NCBI GenBank assembly: GCA_009663005.1
Contig: CM018900.1
Span: forward strand, 18,615,892 to 18,625,891
Source: Actinidia chinensis
Taxonomy: Eukaryota; Streptophyta; Magnoliopsida; Ericales; Actinidiaceae
Reading direction: 5' to 3'
Length of the DNA: 10,000 bases
Position numbers and translations under genes: made by a program. The notes below the pieces were generated by a model that had not been told where the DNA came from, did not search any database, and was given only the letters and a program-made list of their open reading frames with translations. Positions 1 to 8,566 of the stretch are shown here, piece after piece (the stretch's first letter is position 1; each line of letters opens with the position of its first letter).

Positions 1-345
1 CACTGAATCCCAATCCAAAAAGGCATCCCCTCTATCCTATGGGCTCCTATGACACATGTCATTGTAGTACACCCCGGATCTTTATACTTTGGTGGGGTCT
101 TGATTGACTACGGAATGGACAAATCCTAGCAAGAAAGGCATTCTCTCTCACAGTTCACCTCCTCTAACGTGCATAATCTTTAAGAAATTTAGCATAAGAG
201 GGCACCTTGTTTTTATGGCTTCCCAGAGAGGTAAGATTTGATTTTGACTTGTTTGAAGGTCTCATAAATTCCCAGAACTCAAATTTTGATTTGGGTTAGC
301 TAACCGATGGGGAAATGGGGCTGGGGGCAAAATCCACGTTCCTCC
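1..345 (-). pseudogene. Decayed retrotransposon protease region (partial, runs off left edge)
   Basis: On the minus strand this is the N-terminal part of an Athila-type gypsy aspartic protease plus the conserved segment before it. Going 3'-ward on minus, one can read a proline-rich APSPISP stretch (about 310-330), then VPSYAKFLKDYARKR (about 160-205), then ENAFLA (129-146), then a segment like SKTPPKYKDPGC (about 70-110). The frame shifts between these blocks. The right-hand blocks are the usual lead-in to plant gypsy protease. The last bases (1-27) read DAFLDWDSV, where the family normally has a D-L-G active site, so the glycine appears replaced and one residue is missing. The rest of protease and RT would lie left of the window. 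Family assignment is from remembered consensus; in-frame stops and shifts show it is dead. Confidence 0.7.
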
Positions 346-570
346 CTTATACTTTTCCTCACTCTTAGGTACTGACCCAGTCTTCTTTTGCTTTCCTCTC
401 ATCATTCTTGTTCTCCTCTTCTCTCGACACTACCACTCACTCTCTTTCTTTTCACCATTTTCTATATCTCCCCTCTCCCCCAACCGTACCCTCAACTACT
501 TTTTAGGACTGCCTCTCCCTACCCTTTTGGATCAATAGGAAGATAGTCTTGTCAATAGTCTTGACCACTT
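346..570 (-). pseudogene. Charged gag-protease linker, degenerate
   Basis: Read on the minus strand, this stretch gives broken frames rich in Arg, Lys and Glu (for example SREEENKNDERKAKED, about 390-440). This suits the low-complexity charged linker that separates gag from protease in Athila-type polyproteins. The plus strand is correspondingly C/T-rich around 380-500. No domain can be recognised and several stops interrupt it. Confidence 0.5.
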
Positions 571-2123
571 CTTAAACATGATGGCTTGACTTGCTCATGG
601 CCAGAAGATGGTTTGGTTTTCGAGATCTCAGTGAATCACATGCCTAGATGGGTTTTGTTGAGTTTGTGCCGGTAACTTACCCTTCTCAGTAAGGTCAAGG
701 CTTGTGTGGAAGATCAATTGACTCTTAATGTCATCCAACGTCTTTATCACCCGGAATTTACCCCTCCTTGGATTGATATTGTTGGAGGGTATCCTCCAAC
801 ACCTTTTATGTGGGGGTTGATCGTTATTGGATTGAGCTTGAGGTGGGGTTGGAATGGCTTTGTAGAGTCCTAGAATGATTAACGGGTGAGTCTATAATTC
901 TGTGGTTGTGTGGTAGAGGAGGTGCCTTGATAAGATTGGTGGGAATGGTTGTGAAAACCCTCCTTGATATGCTTGGGGATTTGAAGCCCCTCATTGCCGC
1001 CATCCGATTTGGATGATCTCATTCTCCACCACCGGGTTATAGGTATTAGAGTATGGGTTTCTTGCTCCCTGGCCCATAGGACGCAATAGCAATTTGAACT
1101 TGGCCATGCAAGGCCCTCCTTAATACCCTGGATGACTGGGCACGATATGTTTGGCTCTTGTGTTTCACACACAGCACAGCTCACCTTATTAAGCGCTTCA
1201 TCTCCCCACTTTTCTCTGCATTCACCTTTGTAATTCTAGGGCTTCTAATTTTCTTGCCATGGTGGCTAACCTACTAGCCTTCACATCGTCAACCTCTTTC
1301 AATTGGTATTTTCCCCTTGTGGTTATGCCTAACCTTCGGGAATTCTGGGTCCCTGTGGATGCCCAATCCCGAGTCAATTTTCGAGGTAATCAAATAGGAT
1401 AGCTTCGTGAGGTTTGGCTTGATTCCAGAAGTTCCTGCGCACATGTCTCGACAAATTTTTTTAGTTGTGTGGCGTAAGAGAGGGCTAGAAGATGTTATTA
1501 CTGCCTTCGCAAAGCCATGTTTGGTGGGCAAGAGGTTTAGAAGCTCTTAAAAAAACACTCCCAACTTGAAAAGTTTTCCTTTCTCCCCAACATGGAGAAA
1601 ATTGGTGAATTTGGCGTCTAAAGCTTCTGTTTTTTATTTTTCTGAAAAAAACTTTTTCAAGAATGCTCCTTGAAGCGTTTGCCAGCAGTGAATAGAAAGT
1701 GGTCGCAAAATTAGAACCATGTCTTAGCATATCTTTAACAAAAAGGAAAAGTTTGAGAAAAAGATTCCCTTGACAAGATTGTCCCATCACCAATGAGCAT
1801 TAATCTTCAAATTCTTAATAAAGGCATAAGGCCTTTCTCCTTCCGAATCTAGCCCGAAATTGAGGGAAGCATTTTGCATCATAACCTGGTCGTTATGTTC
1901 AAAGTAGCGTGTGGGGTGGGAAAACAATGCCTGAACTCCGGTGCGTGAAAGCGGCGGGTTCATGTACTCTCTCAATGTCGGAATTGTGGAGCGCCAATGT
2001 CTCCATGGATTGGCTCCGCCTTCTATTATCACCCACCCTAAGCCATGTGCCGGATTTGGAGGAGGATTTTGAGGCCTCACCCATTGGTGGGTTAGTCAAC
2101 ACATTTTGGATTTTGTAGGGCAA
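571..2123 (-). pseudogene. gag: Decayed Athila-type gag, multiple frameshifts
   Basis: This encoded the capsid/nucleocapsid protein that packages the retrotransposon RNA. On minus, from high to low coordinates: a proline-rich N-terminus (MRPQNPPPNPAHGLG, from 2080); LREYMNPP (about 1975), which resembles the start of plant gypsy gag core; GLDSEGERPYAFIK (about 1815-1855); then in other frames blocks matching the LRLFPFSLKD, FLxKFFPxKK and LRRQIHQFSP consensus (1740-1590). A zinc-knuckle remnant follows at 1140-1178, then EKGKLPAQTQQNP (about 650-690) and HEQVK...LRSG (about 565-600), all in the order usual for Athila gag. The start is uncertain: ATG codons at 2123 and 2080 open different frames. 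At least four frame changes and several stops are needed, so no intact protein is possible. The primer site and leader lie just upstream, as expected. Confidence 0.75.
1140..1178 (-). other. Gag zinc-knuckle remnant
   Basis: The minus-strand frame reads CAVCETQEPNISC followed by PVIQGIKEGL. Gypsy gag proteins carry a CCHC nucleic-acid-binding knuckle here. Three cysteines remain in plausible spacing, but the histidine position appears as proline. The motif would not bind zinc normally. Confidence 0.5.
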
Positions 2124-2499
2124 AATTTGGGTACTCTCCCCTTCTTCATTTTGGTCTTTCCATAGAAAAGATATCTAGGTCGACGACTAATGAGATCCGG
2201 TGAGGCGTGTTAACCGGTGATGGTGGGTGCGACTCTCTAAAAGGCGTCTATTTGTTATCCGAGCCAATGGGCCATGCATATGCAAGCGCAATGTATGCCG
2301 AAATTCCTCGTCAAACACCTCACACAAATTTTTTTTTTTTTTTTACAAGTTTTTTATACCACCAGTTTTTTTTTTTATTATTTTAATTTTGACTAGGTCA
2401 AATTCATAGTCCAAATTTGTCGGTGTTCAACCGTCAAAATTTTGAATTTTGAATTTTTTTTTTATTTTTTTTTTTTCGATTTCTTGCTCGGTCCTTAAC
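2124..2499 (-). other. Retrotransposon 5' leader between primer site and gag
   Basis: This is the untranslated leader of the minus-strand element, between the primer binding site and gag. On minus it is A-rich: long plus-strand T runs at about 2330-2344, 2367-2376 and 2455-2476 are A tracts in the transcript sense. A short direct repeat (TTTTGAATTTTGAATTTT in plus sense, about 2441-2458) sits among them. No gene is supported. The plus-strand open frame at 2227-2409 is a poly-T artefact. Confidence 0.6.
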
Positions 2500-2501
2500 T
2501 C

Positions 2502-2518
2502 CCCCGGCAACGGCGCCA
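2502..2518 (-). promoter_or_regulatory. Primer binding site complementary to tRNA-Asp
   Basis: The minus strand reads TGGCGCCGTTGCCGGGG, exactly complementary to the 3' end (CCCCGGCAACGGCGCCA, CCA tail included) of plant tRNA-Asp. It is where minus-strand cDNA synthesis starts and lies 4 bases inside the LTR end, the normal spacing. This tRNA is the usual primer of Athila-type elements. It fixes the orientation of the left-hand element as minus and the inner LTR boundary at about 2523. One extra G follows the 17-base match. Confidence 0.9.
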
Positions 2519-3449
2519 AACTTGGATCTCTCGTCGAAACGTCGCTTGAGATAGACCCCAATAGAAGTAAGGCCGCGAGTGTATAACTCGAGTACGAGGT
2601 CGATCACAGGGAGTTTTGGTGATCACGACTTAAACGGAAAAGAATTTTTCCCTCTCAATTATCACAAAGGAATGACAAATAATTTCTAAAAAAAAATAAA
2701 AATCCTGCTGATTGTTTTTTTTTTGGAATTTGTTCGAGTTCTCACTGTTTGAACAATACAAAATAAATAGCTTGAATGAAATTATTTTTTAAATTAATCG
2801 TTAAATTATCTCGGGGTTTGGTCCCGTTCAATCGATTTTTGTGTCTTGGAATTCTAAAGGTGAGATGTTTATAACTCAATCCTTCGACTACGTCGTGAGT
2901 CTCGGATTCGTATATTTCGCAATAGAACCCTTGTTCTTAAAACTTCATTTCTAGATTCGATCTGGTATTAAGTCAAGGATGAATACCATCGTTCACGCAT
3001 ACTTATACTAAACTAGGCTTTAATGCTAAGTATTGCCGAATATAATCAATCCAATCTCCGTTTTCAATAATTTATAGAACATGAAGATTAAAGAATGATA
3101 AAAACTGAATATATAACTTGAAACCACCCAAATCCTCAATCCTTTTTTCACGCCAAGACCTGCAATCAATTTCACAATCAACCAGATTGAGAATTTAGCT
3201 ACTCATCTCCATATAAAACTTTGAATATTTAAATATAAATTAAATTTATAATTAAAATAAATAAAACTACACAATTAGATACTATGAAGATATAACCAAA
3301 TCTTAGAGAATAGAAGTCAACAAATAAGTAAATACCTAAGCAACTATAATGTAAAGTGGCAGATGAAGGGAATATACAACATAATGATGTAAACAAATAA
3401 AAATAATAGAACTTACAGAAATGTAAGGGAATTTAACCCACGCCTATTT

Positions 3450-3604
3450 CAGTAAAAAAATGTAAGTGATAAAATTAAGCATAAGCCGTACCGGCATGGC
3501 GAAATAAACGTCCCTGGTGGTGGTTTCAATTAGCGCTAATTAAGCGATAAATAAAGCGATAAAACCGTCCGCATGGCGAAATAAACGTTGTCATTGTGGG
3601 GTTT
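3450..3604 (-). repeat. Pair of 77-bp tandem repeats in the minus LTR
   Basis: GCATGGCGAAATAAACGT occurs at 3494-3511 and again at 3571-3588, a 77-base period, each followed by a GTGG-rich segment and TTTC. The other LTR copy has the same pair at 8874 with the same period, so the duplication predates the divergence of the two LTRs. Confidence 0.7.
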
Positions 3605-3900
3605 CGATAAGCGATAAATATAAAGTAATATCTAATTATAAGCAATAAAACTATTCGAGATGACAATATAAGTAAAAATTATAGAACTTTGGGAAACTAA
3701 AACAATATTGAACTAAATAATGAAGAGAGAGATCTTCAAACTAAAAAACTAAAATTTCAAACTCAAAATCTATCTAACTTCTTTTTTTTTTCTCCAAAAA
3801 CACAACATCTCAAACTCTAGGAAGCTTTTTTTTCCAAAACTAACTCTTTTCCTCTTCTTCTCTCCGCAAACACTCTTCTCCTTAGGCCTCCCGCATCCTC

Positions 3901-3908
3901 CTTTTATA
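3901..3908 (-). promoter_or_regulatory. TATA box of the minus LTR
   Basis: The minus strand reads TATAAAAG, aligned with the TATAAAAG at 8559-8566 in the other LTR. It lies between a pyrimidine-rich U3 and a purine-rich downstream block and would set transcription start roughly 25-35 bases further along minus (about 3870). Its position and conservation make it the likely core promoter; activity is inferred. Confidence 0.65.
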
Positions 3909-3939
3909 GAACAAGGAGAGAAGAATCCAGAGAAAGATG

Positions 3940-4112
3940 GGGAAAAACACGGTGAAGAAAGAGCATTTTGTTTTGACTTTGGATGGCTTGGATGGAGGAA
4001 CAGATCACAGGGAGAGAAGGGCCCTTTTATTTTGACTTTGGATGGCTTTCTTTGGAGGAAAGAGCACGGAGAGATGGGAGCCATTTGTTTTATTTGACTT
4101 GGCTGGCCAAAT
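3940..4112 (-). repeat. Three imperfect ~60-bp tandem repeats in U3 of the minus LTR
   Basis: In plus sense the motif TTTGACTTTGGATGGC, or a decayed form of it, begins near 3972, 4031 and 4093, giving periods of about 59 and 62. Each is followed by a GGAGGAA...CACRGRGAGA-like stretch. The array sits directly upstream of the TATA box, as U3 enhancer repeats usually do. Confidence 0.65.
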
Positions 4113-4155
4113 ATCTTGTTGTCATCATGAATTGAATCTCATTGTATCCTTAAGA

Positions 4156-4165
4156 AATCGCACTA
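4156..4165. other. Rearrangement junction: minus LTR U3 joined to plus-strand RT
   Basis: Left of about 4160 the sequence aligns (reverse-complemented) with the LTR at 8308 onward. Right of it, plus-strand codons read VELIQKLP, typical of the connection between the RT fingers/palm and the RNase H region of gypsy pol. Neither a complete LTR end (TG/CA) nor a visible target-site duplication is present, so this is not a clean insertion boundary. Confidence 0.7.
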
Positions 4166-4800
4166 GTGTAGAGCTCATCCAAAAGCTACCTGCCCTTCGG
4201 AATTAAGTTATGTTAGGTCATTTCTTTCTTGGTCATCTACATGTTTTTATATAATCGGCGTTCATTTTCAATCCTTTAGTGTCATTTCTAGGCCCTGTGT
4301 GCCCTCTTTGGCAAAAGAATACTCAATTCGAATGGACTTCGTCGTGTCAACTAGCTTTTGGACAAATTGAAAAATCACTTGACTACGGCTCCCATAATCC
4401 AACCTCCGTATTGGAGCCTCTTTGAATTAATGTGTGATGCAGTGACTCTTTCGCCGTAGGGGCCGTTCTAGGCCAAAGAATAGAAGAAACCTCATAGTGC
4501 TCATTACGCAGCAAAACATTGAATGAAGCCCAAGTGACTATACAACCACCGAGAAAGAATTGTTTTAGCCATCGTCTTCGCTTTTAGACAGTTTCGACTC
4601 GTACTTCGTGGGGTCGAGGTGCTAATTTTTCACCGACCATTGCTGCATTAAGTACCTTTTGACTCGAAGCAAATGCCACACCTAGATTGATTAGGTGGAT
4701 TCTCCCCTTCTTCAAGAATTTATCGTGAAATCTAGGGACAAAAAGGAGTGAAAACGTGTTGCAAGCATTTATTATCACGCCTCCCTTTTAAGCATCGACA
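4161..4800 (+). pseudogene. pol: Decayed gypsy pol: end of reverse transcriptase and RNase H
   Basis: The plus strand starts inside RT. VELIQKLP (about 4170) and fragments like VRSFLGH (about 4210-4235) are the conserved end of the gypsy RT region. RNase H follows. FELMCDA (4421-4441) carries the first catalytic Asp (4436-4438), then AVGAVLGQRIE after a frame change (4453-4485), KTLNEAQV (about 4514-4537), TTEKEL (4545-4562) with the catalytic Glu, LAIVFA and FTDH (4629-4640) with a further Asp, then PRLIRWI (4681-4701). RNase H would remove the RNA strand during reverse transcription. Several frameshifts and stops make it non-functional. The RT palm with its YxDD motif is absent, being upstream of the junction. 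Confidence 0.8.
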
Positions 4801-6170
4801 AATATGACTCTCCTATCTGTTAGGACGTTCCCTAGATGAACAAATATGTCTTGCATGCGGTGATCAGTCTTTAACACAAAAACGCATGGTATGCGATATA
4901 GCCAACTTTTTTTGGCCACAAAAGCCATCCTTGTCCAATTGGTCCTCAATGGATTAAAACGATTTTTAGGCTAGTAAGACAATTCTTTTGGATAGCCGTA
5001 TTTGTTCAAATATTGTTCAGATCAGATTGTGAGAGATGTGTCCGATGATGAAATTTCAAAGTCATAAGATTTTGTCATTCTCAGCCTGTGGGGGTCATTT
5101 TTTTTCATCAAAGAAACTGTGGCGAAAATTTTACCAGCGCGGACTGTATTGGCCTCAATGTTCAAAGACAGTTCATTTAGAATGGGATCTTTTTGTTTAG
5201 CTTGTGATAGATTTCAAAAGGCAGGTAGCCTTACTAGAAACACCTGATGCCCCTTAAACCCCTATCTCATTTTAGTAAGTGTTTGATTGTTTGGGCGCAT
5301 CGCTTCATGGGACCTTTCCAGTTCTTTTGGATATCTATACTCTTTGGGCGTGGATTATGTTTCAAAATGGGTGGAGCTGTCCCTTGCCGAACGCAATGAC
5401 CATCAAGTTTTGTCAATTTTTAAAAGAATGCATTTTCGCCCGGTTTGTATGCCTTCGAGCCATCAGAAGTGGTGGGATCCCTTTTTGTAATAGCCAATGG
5501 GGGTACTCATGAAAAATATGGATTGTTCATAATGTTGGCAACAGCCCTATCATCCCCAGATCCCAAGGCGCAAGTAGATTGGAACCGAGAGATTAAGCAA
5601 GTTTTAGAAAAAACCGTTAATCCTATCGAAAGGATTGTCCGTGAGATTGGTGGACGCTTTATGGGCATATGTACAGCTTACAAGACCGGTCTTAGTGTCG
5701 TCTCCTATGCTTGTGTACGGAAGGCATGCCAGCGGTTTCTCCGGTGGAGATAGAACACAAGGCTTATTGTGGCCATCCTCAATCCAATGAGAACCTTGAT
5801 GAAGCAGGTCACTTCGGAAAATTGCATCTAAATGAAACTTGAGGAACTAAGAAATGATCTTACGAAAATGCAAAAATTTCAAATGCCAAAATGAAATTCG
5901 TCATGACCAAAAAATCACCGTAAAACATTTCATGTTGGTCACAAGGTTCTTCTTTATAATTTCTCCGGTTACAATCTTTTTCCGGGAAAATTGAGAAGTA
6001 GATGTCCGGCCCATTCAGATCACGGAAATCTTTCCCCATGGTGCTATTGGATGTACAAAATCCTAAAAATGACAATGTTTTTCACAAAGTCAACAAAAAC
6101 GGGCAATGTTAAAGCCCTATGTTGAGTCTTTCCGTGGTGAGGTTTATTGCGTGTATCTCATTGCATCCAC
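4801..6170 (+). pseudogene. pol: Decayed gypsy integrase (Athila-like)
   Basis: After a linker with FPDEQ- and YADI-like traces (4820-4910) comes the zinc-binding domain: DPYLFKYC-like sequence, HSQ...GGHF...SSKK (from 5076) and CLAC (5194-5205). The catalytic core follows: FDCLG (5282), VDYVSKWVE (5350-5376), FARFVCLRAI (about 5432-5465) and NREIKQVLEKTVNP (about 5582-5625). The C-terminus reads LVDALWAY, YKTGL and HKAYW (5655-5770), LEELRNDLTK, KVLLYN, then PGKLRSR (5982-6002) and VKALC/KPY (about 6105-6120), with no chromodomain. Frame changes occur throughout. All three catalytic acidic positions look altered: the first Asp near 5300 is lost, the second is Gly (5471-5473), and Glu is Asp (5577-5579). 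The enzyme that inserted the cDNA is thus dead in this copy. Confidence 0.85.
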
Positions 6171-6224
6171 CATCATAGTTTGAACCCTTTAGGTTTTTTG
6201 GTCCCCGTCTCACACCTTGAATTG

Positions 6225-6264
6225 TTGCTTTGGGACAATGCAACCCTCTTAGTTGGGTGGGTGG
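6225..6264 (+). other. Purine-tract-like element after integrase
   Basis: The sequence GGGACAATG, followed by AGTTGGGTGGGTGG, lies about 55 bases after the end of the integrase-like coding. Athila-type elements commonly have a GGGACAATG...AAGTTTGGGGG block at this position (from memory). It resembles the tract next to the LTR at 8021-8033. Function is inferred. Confidence 0.45.
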
Positions 6265-6377
6265 TAGCATGTTACAATCATTCTTTATAATTTTTTGTTT
6301 TTGGTAGATTTTATTTTTTTATATTGGTAATCTTTTCAGTTGATTTGTTGTTTTTCTTTGATTGTCTTCTTTGTACA

Positions 6378-6433
6378 AAAAAAAGAAAAAATTTAAATTA
6401 AAAAATATAATATATATATATTTAAAAAAAAAA
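6378..6433. repeat. A/T-only low-complexity tract
   Basis: A run of A and AT dinucleotides (AAAAAATATAATATATATAT and an A10 run at about 6424-6433) within the 3' noncoding region. It is simple-sequence DNA with no further structure visible. Confidence 0.8.
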
Positions 6434-8015
6434 CGTGATTGAGTATTATATCAGGGCCCGTTTTATGTTTTTATTGAATAAATTTTCAGGTATTAATTCA
6501 GGATTGATCTATCTTGTTGCACACTTGGAGTCTTCGGTAAAGGTTTGAATGTATCTATGTTTTTGATACTATGGAATTGTTTTCTCACACTTTTTCTATC
6601 TAAGTGTTAGAGATTATCTTAAGAAACCATCGCTCCTTTTCATGTCATTGAAATCTTTGATGAGATACGTTGTCTTCATGCATTAACTAAGTTTGAATGG
6701 ATAAGTGATTCACCTTTGGGTCGTGAAAAATTTACAAGTTTTTGTTATAAATCCATCATAATAAGAGTCTAACGTCGCTGTCACTAGCATCATATAAAAT
6801 CTTAACTTATCTCTCGTGTGCATGCATATCCTAGAAGGTGGAGATTGTCCTTGTACAGTTTTATATATGAGCCTAATGATCATTTTTCACAAGAGTGATT
6901 AACATTTTTCAAGGGCATTTGATTGCTCTTCATTCATTTGAATAACGTTCATCATACTTGATTTTGGTTTACATGTTGAGTATTAGTTTGGAGTTATTGA
7001 CAAACTTATATACTCTTGAAGTTTTATTTGAATGTGTTTTTTTTTCGGATTATAAGTACAAGCCATTCATTACATTGAGCCATTTTTTGTGTATCTTTCT
7101 TTCTCGATATTCGTATACACAAGTTTAAAGAACTTGTCAATGCTACTTCCAGAGTGATGCATTGCTTATATAAGTCTGAAGTTTGAAAGAGTTATGGAGT
7201 TGAAAAGTAAAAGAAAAGAAGAAAAAACATGTGCAAAGGAGTTAAAAAAAAATCTTGGAAGTTGAAAGTGAATGTTTCATTGGTCATCATGTGCAATGCG
7301 CATAGCATATGGTTGAAACCTATTACACCAATTCCTTTCCATCCTCTTTACATGGCCTTTTTCATTCATCATCCCTATGGCCACAATATCCGAAATTACA
7401 TGAATCTTTTAATTCAAGTGCGTATAAGTCTCAATGTCAATCTCTAAATTGTGGCTTAAACTAATATTCTTTATGAAGCTATGCCAAGTTCCTTACCACT
7501 TAAACAATTTAAAACCGTTTTTTTTTTGAGTTCGGATTGCTCTACTTGCCATTCTTGTACATTTACCTCAAAATGAGCTTTCCATTGAGATCCCCTAAGT
7601 GTTCATATTTATATTGAGTGTATGTCCTTTTTGAGACCTTGGAATCGAAGCATAAGGATACAATTGGCAGTGTGGAGATGGTAGAGTTTGTATGTCTTGA
7701 TAGTGTACTACAATGGTGATTTCCTCTTCTTCAATACTTTATACCTTAACTTGCATGAATTCATGATTTAAGGGGTTCAGATTTCTTTTGAATGAGTTAT
7801 TGCACAACTATCGTCTATATTATTATTTTTTACATGACAATGATTCGATGTTTGTGGGTGTCATCACTGGAAACCCTCACGAGACACCACTCGTCCACCT
7901 ACAGGGGTAACTCTAGGGGTTTTAAGGCTGGTGCAAAGCCTAAATAAATGCCTTCCCGTGACTCCTACGACAGTGGAGATTATCTTTATATTTTTTATAT
8001 TTTTTGCTAGGGCTA

Positions 8016-8033
8016 GCAAAATGCAAGTTGGGG
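8016..8033 (+). promoter_or_regulatory. Polypurine tract next to the 3' LTR
   Basis: GCAAAATGCAAGTTGGGG ends exactly where the LTR-like TGTG begins. Purine-rich tracts ending in G runs prime plus-strand cDNA synthesis in gypsy elements, and AAGTTxGGGG next to TGTGA is typical of this lineage. It fixes the downstream LTR as the 3' LTR of a plus-strand element. The tract contains pyrimidines (TGC, TT) and may itself be decayed. Confidence 0.65.
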
Positions 8034-8359
8034 TGTGTGATTACACCATAAAAGTGTAATTATCGATCTTTAATTAGCACTTTGCTGGACTTAGATTAGG
8101 TATTATTTCTTTATTTTAGTTAGATTATTTGTTTGATTTATATTTTTGTGTGTGTTTTGTAGGTTAAAAGAGCAAAAGAGCATTAAAGAAAAGAAAATCA
8201 ACAAATCTCGACCGGTCATGAAAAAAAGATCGACATCAAACCGCCTTCCCTCCAACACCGGTCCAGCTTTCCCCCAACCGGTCTGGGCATGGATCATTGG
8301 CCCGAATTTCCTTAAGGAACTGAGATTACAATTCATTATTACAACAAGTATTTGGCATC

Positions 8360-8523
8360 CAAAGTCCAAACAAAAATGGCTCCCCTCTCCTCCCCGTGCT
8401 CTTTCCTCCAAAGCAAGCCATCCAAATTCAAATAAAGGGCTCCTTCTCTCCCTGCTCTTTCCGTCCATCACAAGCCCTCCAAACAAAACAAATGGCTCTT
8501 TCTTCACCCGTGTTCCTTTCCCC
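8360..8523 (+). repeat. Three imperfect ~60-bp tandem repeats in U3 of the plus LTR
   Basis: Units recur with GGCTC at 8378, 8438 and 8494, each followed by a C/T-rich stretch with a TGCTCTTTCC- or TGTTCCTTTC-like element and then a CCAAA-type segment. The periods are about 60 and 56. The array matches the repeats at 3940-4112 in the other LTR and ends about 35 bases upstream of the TATA box. Confidence 0.65.
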
Positions 8524-8558
8524 CATCTTTCTCTTGGATCTTCCTCTTTCTCTTTTTC

Positions 8559-8566
8559 TATAAAAG
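8559..8566 (+). promoter_or_regulatory. TATA box of the plus LTR
   Basis: TATAAAAG preceded by a pyrimidine-rich stretch and followed by a purine-rich stretch; the same 8-mer sits at the aligned place in the minus LTR (3901-3908). Transcription would be expected to start near 8590-8600, which would be the U3/R boundary. The start site is inferred from spacing only. Confidence 0.65.

Larger units (their letters stand above)
2523..4160 (-). repeat. LTR, minus orientation, 5'-truncated (5' LTR of the gag-bearing half)
   Basis: Reverse-complementing this segment gives a sequence that aligns collinearly, with many mismatches and small indels, to 8308-10000 on plus. Landmarks in order: the roughly 60-bp repeats, TATAAAAG, a purine-rich block, CTTCCTAGAGTTTG-like sequence, the 77-bp repeats, a very AT-rich stretch, and the conserved block around CGACGTAGTCG (about 2880-2905). 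The inner end is taken at the CA that faces the primer site (complement of TG at 2523-2524). At 4160 similarity to the other LTR stops abruptly. About 275 bases of outer U3, present at 8034-8307, are missing here and replaced by plus-strand RT sequence. Confidence 0.85.
6171..8015 (+). other. 3' region between integrase and 3' LTR; no recognised gene
   Basis: About 1.85 kb with scattered stops in all plus frames. Athila elements often carry an env-like ORF here; I see none that is convincing. The longest plus frame (7229-7447, 72 codons) has no family resemblance. A GC-richer block at about 7850-7980, just before the polypurine tract, contains a small inverted repeat AGGCT/AGCCT (7925-7929 and 7937-7941). 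Otherwise the stretch is AT-rich and featureless by eye. Confidence 0.6.

Noticed and set aside
4584..4778. 64-codon minus-strand frame
   Set aside because: Antisense shadow of the plus-strand RNase H region.
5279..5753. Several overlapping plus-strand open frames of 67-102 codons
   Set aside because: They are pieces of the single frameshifted integrase, not separate genes.
5860..6075. 71-codon minus-strand frame
   Set aside because: Antisense shadow of the integrase C-terminal region.
7229..7447. 72-codon frame considered as an env-like remnant
   Set aside because: No membrane segment, signal peptide or known motif; length is expected by chance.
8103..8507. 134-codon minus-strand open frame
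   Set aside because: It lies antisense inside the LTR U3 and its openness follows from the purine-rich repeats; no protein family resemblance.
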